A stretch of 64,000 nucleotides of DNA from an uncultured Halobacteriovorax sp. (GTDB taxonomy: Bacteria; Bdellovibrionota; Bacteriovoracia; Bacteriovoracales; Bacteriovoracaceae). The notes beneath the pieces were generated by a model. The model did not search any database, was not told where the DNA came from, and saw nothing but the letters and a program-made list of their open reading frames with translations. Position numbers and translations under genes: made by a program. Positions 59,938 to 64,000 of the stretch are shown one piece after another; position 1 is the stretch's first letter; every line of letters starts with the position of its first letter. The stretch covers positions 156,426 through 220,425 of the forward strand of contig CAJXVS010000008.1 in NCBI GenBank assembly GCA_913061265.1. The letters are read 5' to 3'.

Positions 59938-60939
59938 TTGAAACTACTCTCAATTCTTTTTATTCTTAGTTTACTCCCTGCTTATGGGAAAGGTCTTCCA
60001 TCGAAGGCCTTTAAAATTGATGATATTATTAAAGAATTTAGAGGCCAATTAGAACTTAAAGTCTCAGAGCTTCAAAAGAACTATATCACTCATAAGAAGG
60101 GAAGATTCGCCTCTTTTAAGAGTCACGAAGATAGTACCTGCAGTTGGGTTAAAGCCGCTGCTGGTGAGACCCTCTCAAAGATTCAAATGAGCATTGATAG
60201 TGAAGAGAACCGCTTAACAGAATCCGTTTTCTATACTGGTTGTCATAATCAGTTAAACTTAAAAGAATTGGTTGTTACAACAGGAACAGATTTAAAACCT
60301 ATTAGCGAGAGAGAGCTTTTTGAGGGTCAGCGTAGCTTTGACTTAAAGAAAAATGAAGAGAGTCGTTACTATAGTTTAAGGGCCTGGGATGACCAGGAGC
60401 TCTTTAGGCTTACTCTTAGAAGAGTTGGTACTGGAAAAGTGGCTGAATTCTTTATTCGTGAACAGCGTTTTATGAACATGAGTTTAAGCGTTGAAGAAAA
60501 GACAACTAAAGTCACTTATACTTTTTATCCTTATAGTATTAAGTATGAAAGAAAGCATTCTTCATGGAATATCAATAGAGGGAGATCCACTTATAGCCTA
60601 AGCGCTGTAAAATCTCCTACAAGAGAATATTACTTGGATTCTATTTTTCAAGAAATATCTGGTTCAACCTTTCAAACCTATTTTAGCTTTAGTGTTCTGC
60701 AAAACTCCATCGCCAGAGTGTCCTCATTTATAAAGTGGCATCTCTTTATTTTTCCGAGCACAGAATTTGCTTCAGGCGGAGTTCAAAGCCCAAGATTTTT
60801 AGACGAACTACGATTGACCTTTAATAGGCTCTTAAGCAATACCGATTTAAACCTCGTTAGAAACTTGATTCAATCTTATATCCGCTTAATTGAAGAAGGC
60901 GTCATCAAAATCATTGATAACAGGTCAGACGAGGAATGA
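59938..60939 (+). CDS. Exported protein of unknown function (operon member 2)
   Basis: 333 residues with signal peptide (KLLSILFILSLLPAYG). A TTG start has GGAG about 6 nt upstream. Beta-rich and basic; two cysteines (STCSWV, TGCHNQ) are close. No known domain. The stop overlaps the following ATG (ATGA), so it is coupled to the third gene. Confidence 0.6.
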   Translation: MKLLSILFILSLLPAYGKGLPSKAFKIDDIIKEFRGQLELKVSELQKNYITHKKGRFASFKSHEDSTCSWVKAAAGETLSKIQMSIDSEENRLTESVFYTGCHNQLNLKELVVTTGTDLKPISERELFEGQRSFDLKKNEESRYYSLRAWDDQELFRLTLRRVGTGKVAEFFIREQRFMNMSLSVEEKTTKVTYTFYPYSIKYERKHSSWNINRGRSTYSLSAVKSPTREYYLDSIFQEISGSTFQTYFSFSVLQNSIARVSSFIKWHLFIFPSTEFASGGVQSPRFLDELRLTFNRLLSNTDLNLVRNLIQSYIRLIEEGVIKIIDNRSDEE

Positions 60940-61697
60940 AGTTTTGTTTCTTTCTTCTCGTTTTTTTTAGCTTCTCACTACAGGCGAAATTACCTTCAAG
61001 CCTACCGAATTTTGACAATATTAACTCAATCTTATTCAAAGATATAAAGGATTATATGTTTCAGGTTTTAGTAAAAACCAGGCTCTATGAATTTGATAAT
61101 AATTGTAGGCTTTATAAGTATCAAAATATTAGGGTCATGAACTCAGATCGAGATATGCTCTTTTGTCTAGAGACAATTGTTGAAGAAGAAAAGATCACTC
61201 AAGTTTTAAGAGTAAAGATAGATAATCAAAAGGCTGGCAATATAAAACTGATTCATGAAGGTGAAAAAAGAAAGGCCATAAGTTTTGATCAATTTATCAA
61301 TTTTCAAATTGGCCCACCTGCTAAAGGAGCAAAGACTTCCTTCTTTTTTGATCATTCAACATTTGGTCTTATTATTGATAGAAGAAGAAATGAGGAAATC
61401 CTGAAGGCCTTCATGCAGCTTGATGATTTTAAGATTGAGATTACTGAAGACGGCCTTATCAATAATAGATATAGAAACTATTTACTTACCTGCGGTAGTT
61501 GTGAAGGAATCTCTTGGTTAAAAGTTCAAGAAGATGATTCTCAATTAAGGTACTTTTCAGGTAGTAGTGCTACAGAGGTTACGCCATCTCATTTTGGTGA
61601 ATTAATGGGATTTTTTATAATCCGCCCTTTTTCTCAATTAGGAAGTCAGTTTAAAGATGCTCTTGTCTTTGAATTAAATTGGCCAGGACTAGATTAG
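60936..61697 (+). CDS. Exported protein of unknown function (operon member 3)
   Basis: 253 residues, signal peptide (KFCFFLLVFFSFSLQA). Composition and predicted strand pattern resemble the preceding protein, with cysteines at NNCRLYK, LFCLET and LTCGSCEG. The two may be distant paralogues. No family recognised. Ends overlapping the convergent gene by 4 nt. Confidence 0.55.
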   Translation: MKFCFFLLVFFSFSLQAKLPSSLPNFDNINSILFKDIKDYMFQVLVKTRLYEFDNNCRLYKYQNIRVMNSDRDMLFCLETIVEEEKITQVLRVKIDNQKAGNIKLIHEGEKRKAISFDQFINFQIGPPAKGAKTSFFFDHSTFGLIIDRRRNEEILKAFMQLDDFKIEITEDGLINNRYRNYLLTCGSCEGISWLKVQEDDSQLRYFSGSSATEVTPSHFGELMGFFIIRPFSQLGSQFKDALVFELNWPGLD

Positions 61698-62005
61698 AAA
61701 ACTTTAAAAGCACCTAGGATCTTTGATACGATTGGCTTCGTTGATGGGTTAAAGCTCATAATAAAAAGAACAACCACAAAGGCAAGAACTCCACCCCAAA
61801 GCATGATAAAGGCTTTTGCCATTTTAGGCACCTTTCGCATCTCTTTTCGATGGGCCATTTGCTGGGCGACCATATTCTGTCTGGCCACAAATTCTCGTTG
61901 CCATCTATCACGCTCTTCAATCTTGGCCTTTTCTTTAAGCCTTTCTTTTTCTAAAGCAGCATTTTTATCAGATCTTTTAGCTTGTCCCACAAAAGCCTCC
62001 ACCAT
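61694..62005 (-). CDS. Small membrane protein with charged N-terminal helix, unknown
   Basis: 103 residues. A highly charged Lys/Glu/Arg helix (about 8-60, coiled-coil-like) is followed by a hydrophobic segment (about 65-90: AFIMLWGGVLAFVVVLFIMS) near the C-terminus, so the protein is probably tail-anchored with the charged part in the cytoplasm. Start ATG 62005 is preceded only by AGGG, closely spaced; a GTG directly after it is also possible. Confidence 0.5.
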   Translation of the reverse strand: MVEAFVGQAKRSDKNAALEKERLKEKAKIEERDRWQREFVARQNMVAQQMAHRKEMRKVPKMAKAFIMLWGGVLAFVVVLFIMSFNPSTKPIVSKILGAFKVF

Positions 62006-62047
62006 CCCTATCGGTTTAAATACAAATAACTCAATTCTTTTAGCTAT

Positions 62048-62077
62048 TTGACGAGGTGTTTAAAGCCTACGTAGAAT
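62048..62077 (+). promoter_or_regulatory. Sigma70 promoter of gene 62084, leaderless geometry
   Basis: -35 TTGACG (62048-62053), 18-nt spacer, -10 TAGAAT (62072-62077), each 5 of 6. The ATG at 62084 begins six bases after the -10 and no ribosome site is present. Confidence 0.65.
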
Positions 62078-62083
62078 ACTTGT

Positions 62084-63193
62084 ATGGGCAAATTACGGAT
62101 GATTCTCCCCTTCTTACTATGCTTGAACCTTCAGGCGGCTCTTTATGATATTAAAGATTTAGAAGTACTAGAATCAAGCAAATCATATAGAGAGTTCTTA
62201 GACCACGCTAAAGACATAAGACCTAGTTCCAGAGATAAACACTGGAGTGAAATGGTCAGCAATATGGCGACTTCTTACGTAAAGGACCTTCTAGGGAAGA
62301 AGTCCTATCAAAAGGAGGTCTTTGATCACGTCCAGGCCCTCTCTCACTGGGCTGAACTTAAGAAAGACAGCTACTTTCAGCATAAACGTCATGAATTCTC
62401 CACCATCTACTTTAAGAGGTGCTTAGGCCCTAGCTGCGTTAAAGACCTCTCCGTCTTCTGGAATACTTCAAGACAAGATGGTGAGCTTGCTAAGAAACTA
62501 TCCCTCATCTTAAAAGAGCTAGACCCAGCCGCTTCGCTTTCTCCATTTTTAAAGAAGATAGGCCACGATGACTATGCCCTCTTTCATTGTAAGAAGCCTT
62601 GGATTCAATCTGAAATCTTCAAGCTCATCACAGAGCCAGTAAGAATGAAAGAAGATGAAAAAAAGGTTAAGTCCACTCTTAATACTTATGTAGGAAGAGA
62701 GTGCTGGAAGTCTTTAAGACCTGTTGTTCATGCCGCTCTTATTAGAGGCCCAGGTCTAAAGCAAGACTACGCCTACGCTCTTTTAGATGCTATGGAAGAG
62801 CTCCCCATTGAATGGAAGGACTTCTATCATGTCTCTTATTTCTTAGGCAGCCCTATTCCGGGTAAAACAATGAACGAGTCCTGGAGCACCATCAAAGAAT
62901 TAGGGCAAAGTTATTCTAGAAGAACAAAGGTCTTAAAGAAACTCAAGGGTCTTGATCCTCTTCCTGGCAAGATCTTCTCTTCCATTGATATTGATAAGAG
63001 GATGACCTTGGTGAAGCACTTAAAGAAGAACTTCCCTGAGTACATCGATCACTATAGTAAGACTTGTTTAAGCTACCTAGGAGGCGTTGTAGACTTCGCC
63101 AATGGTAATCCCACACCTGATTGCGATAACCTTGCTGAAGGTGGTTTCTTAGAAGATAGGATCAGAACCAAGTACTCTGCCTTAAAGAAATAA
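62084..63193 (+). CDS. Exported protein of unknown function, leaderless
   Basis: 369 residues. Signal peptide (KLRMILPFLLCLNLQAALYD). The mature protein is mainly helical with several Trp/Lys-rich segments and cysteines at RCLGPSCVK, FHCKKP, RECWKS, KTCLSYL and DCDNL, suggesting disulfides. No domain recognised. A bidirectional terminator follows. Confidence 0.6.
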   Translation: MGKLRMILPFLLCLNLQAALYDIKDLEVLESSKSYREFLDHAKDIRPSSRDKHWSEMVSNMATSYVKDLLGKKSYQKEVFDHVQALSHWAELKKDSYFQHKRHEFSTIYFKRCLGPSCVKDLSVFWNTSRQDGELAKKLSLILKELDPAASLSPFLKKIGHDDYALFHCKKPWIQSEIFKLITEPVRMKEDEKKVKSTLNTYVGRECWKSLRPVVHAALIRGPGLKQDYAYALLDAMEELPIEWKDFYHVSYFLGSPIPGKTMNESWSTIKELGQSYSRRTKVLKKLKGLDPLPGKIFSSIDIDKRMTLVKHLKKNFPEYIDHYSKTCLSYLGGVVDFANGNPTPDCDNLAEGGFLEDRIRTKYSALKK

Positions 63194-63197
63194 AAAA

Positions 63198-63223
63198 GGC
63201 TCCATTGAGAGGAGCCATTTTTT
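63198..63223. terminator. Bidirectional intrinsic terminator between 62084 and the cold-shock gene
   Basis: GGCTCC and GGAGCC form a 6-bp stem with loop ATTGAGA, flanked by six A on the left and ATTTTTT on the right. It can stop transcription from both sides of the convergent pair. Confidence 0.8.
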
Positions 63224-63248
63224 GATCAATTAAATTTTAGTCATTTAA

Positions 63249-63446
63249 TTAAGCTAATCTAACATTTACAGCACATGGTCCTTTTTGACCTTCGCCTTCA
63301 TCGTAATTAACCTTGTCGCCTTCATTGATTCTGGCTCCGTCTGATAAACCTGTGATGTGTACGAAAATATCTTTTCCACCATCAGCTGGCTCAATAAAAC
63401 CAAAACCTTTCTCACCGTTAAAAAACTTTACTGTACCTTCTGCCAC
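63249..63446 (-). CDS. Cold-shock protein (CspA family)
   Basis: A 65-residue single OB-fold RNA chaperone. RNP-1 KGFGFI and RNP-2 DIFVH are intact, as is the TVKFFNGEKGFG start. It binds single-stranded RNA and DNA to melt mRNA structure. GTG start with AGGAG 6-7 nt upstream. The leader holds a stem (63468-63490) and an 11-codon frame, so regulation by leader RNA is likely. Preceded by a good promoter at 63513-63541. Confidence 0.95.
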   Translation of the reverse strand: MAEGTVKFFNGEKGFGFIEPADGGKDIFVHITGLSDGARINEGDKVNYDEGEGQKGPCAVNVRLA

Positions 63447-63467
63447 AACATTCTCCTGGTAAAATGA

Positions 63468-63490
63468 TTAAGGAGAATCTTCTGCCTTAA
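63468..63490 (-). promoter_or_regulatory. Cold-shock leader hairpin
   Basis: TTAAGG/CCTTAA (6 bp) continues into AGAA/TTCT (4 bp) with one bulged base and a 2-nt loop. It lies about 20 nt before the GTG of the cold-shock gene. Long structured leaders are typical of csp mRNAs, where they act as thermosensors. Confidence 0.4.
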
Positions 63491-63512
63491 CCTGCTTATT
63501 CATAATAATAAA

Positions 63513-63541
63513 ATTATAAATAAAAATCACTCATATGCAAA
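63513..63541 (-). promoter_or_regulatory. Promoter of the cold-shock gene
   Basis: On the minus strand: -35 TTTGCA (63541-63536, 4/6), 17-nt spacer, -10 TATAAT (63518-63513, 6/6). Transcription should start near 63506, giving a leader of about 60 nt. Confidence 0.6.
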
Positions 63542-63547
63542 TAATAA

Positions 63548-63572
63548 GAAGGCCCGCATAACGCGGGCCTTC
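63548..63572 (-). terminator. Intrinsic terminator after the SWIB gene
   Basis: GAAGGCCCGC and GCGGGCCTTC form a perfect 10-bp stem with a 5-nt loop, followed on the minus strand by TTATTATTT. It lies 28 nt past the stop at 63600. Confidence 0.85.
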
Positions 63573-63599
63573 AAAATATAAAAAAATGTCTTTATATTC

Positions 63600-64000
63600 T
63601 TAGCTTAGGTGCTTATTAAGGATCTTAGCAAGTTCGAACATAGTTACTTCGCCTTTTCCAAAAACAGCTTTTAACTTAGCATCAGCTAGGATGTTTCTTC
63701 TGTTCTTAGGGTTTTGAAGGTCATGCTTCTTGATGTATTTCCAGATAAGCTTAACAGCCTGAGTTCTTGGAACTGGCTTGTTACCGATAACAGCAGCTAG
63801 TTTCTCAGAAACCTGAAGTGGCTTCATGAAAGCAGCGTTTGGCTTTCTTTTAGTTTTTTTCTTGGCAACTTTTTTCTTAGCTACTTTTTTCTTAGTGGCT
63901 TTCTTAGCTACTTTTTTCTTAGCTGTTTTTTTCTTAGTTGCTTTTTTAGCTACTTTTTTCTTAGTTGCTTTTTTCTTTGTAGCTTTCTTAGCTACTTTTT
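63600..64000 (-). CDS. Lys/Ala-rich (histone H1-like) protein with C-terminal SWIB domain, partial
   Basis: The frame stays open to the edge of the window, so the N-terminus is missing. The visible N-terminal 50 or so residues are repeats of KKATKKKVAKKAT type, as in histone H1 tails and the C-termini of some bacterial topoisomerases. The last 75 residues are a SWIB/MDM2 domain (RTQAVKLIWKYIKKHDLQNP, then NILADAKLKAVFGK and FELAKILNKHL). Such KA-repeat-SWIB proteins occur in chlamydiae and some other bacteria and are thought to bind DNA and chromatin-like nucleoids. An internal ATG at 63827 is unlikely to be the start. Confidence 0.9.
   Translation of the reverse strand, partial: KVAKKATKKKATKKKVAKKATKKKTAKKKVAKKATKKKVAKKKVAKKKTKRKPNAAFMKPLQVSEKLAAVIGNKPVPRTQAVKLIWKYIKKHDLQNPKNRRNILADAKLKAVFGKGEVTMFELAKILNKHLS

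Noticed and set aside
63841..64000. Short-period repeat resembling a satellite or CRISPR-like array
   Set aside because: The repeats are in frame with the SWIB gene and encode Lys/Ala/Thr; no spacers or constant repeat unit.

Overview
The window is a compact bacterial chromosome segment with low-to-moderate GC, genes on both strands, and many stop/start overlaps. No rRNA, tRNA, insertion sequence, prophage or CRISPR array was seen. A very high share of genes encode Sec-exported proteins of unknown family. They sit among cell-wall enzymes, exported hydrolases, a SWIB protein with a histone-H1-like tail and an intact pyrimidine pathway. That mixture fits the predatory Bdellovibrionota, especially the Bacteriovorax/Halobacteriovorax side. 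The assignment is inferred from gene content, not from a marker gene.

Layout. 1-2.7 kb: the start of mnmA, an exported M28 peptidase, and a second MnmA-like protein whose PP-loop and catalytic cysteines look lost. 2.8-10.4 kb: a degenerate ABC-ATPase-like protein, an orphan cytosine-C5 DNA methyltransferase, a PAS histidine kinase, a heterodimeric ABC exporter and lipoate-protein ligase. 10.4-20 kb: a pectin-acetylesterase-like hydrolase, a beta-barrel protein, three large exported unknowns and the glycosyltransferase MtgA. 20-22.1 kb: a GmhB-like HAD phosphatase with an extra N-terminal domain, paired with a possible PD-(D/E)XK nuclease. 22.1-28.7 kb: the pyrimidine operon pyrB - carA/carB fused in one frame - pyrF - pterin dehydratase, behind a leader with three hairpins. 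28.6-46.6 kb: RDD and MscS membrane proteins, a methyltransferase, a clan-CD (caspase/CHAT-like) candidate peptidase, a 1194-residue coiled-coil/GX3-repeat surface protein, a divergent subtilase, a YiiX-type papain-fold protein, an M15 peptidase, two large exported proteins sharing a C-terminal module, and TPR and NIF3 proteins. 46.6-53 kb: a proline operon putA-proC-hotdog-lysR. 53.1-58.3 kb: a five-gene operon mmsA-urc1-urc4-upp-udk that matches the URC (uracil-to-urea) catabolic route first defined in yeast. 58.5-64 kb: a three-gene exported operon with a secretin-like first member, small and unknown proteins, a cold-shock protein, and a truncated KA-repeat/SWIB protein.

How they work together. 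The pyr operon makes UMP. The urc operon would capture uracil and uridine as UMP and break the ring down. A palindrome shared by the divergent promoters at 58.4 kb is the likely control site. The proline operon joins oxidation of proline (PutA) to re-reduction of its intermediate (ProC). The exported hydrolases (M28, S8-like, clan CD-like, M15, YiiX-like, pectin-acetylesterase-like) and MtgA suit an organism that remodels its own or prey envelopes.

The most unusual regulatory signal is a recurring gene start with no Shine-Dalgarno, in which a -10 box ends 5-6 nt before the ATG: methyltransferase at 3574, mtgA at 17518, S8-like at 35414 and the gene at 62084. These look like leaderless transcripts. 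Two of them are interwoven with intrinsic terminators.
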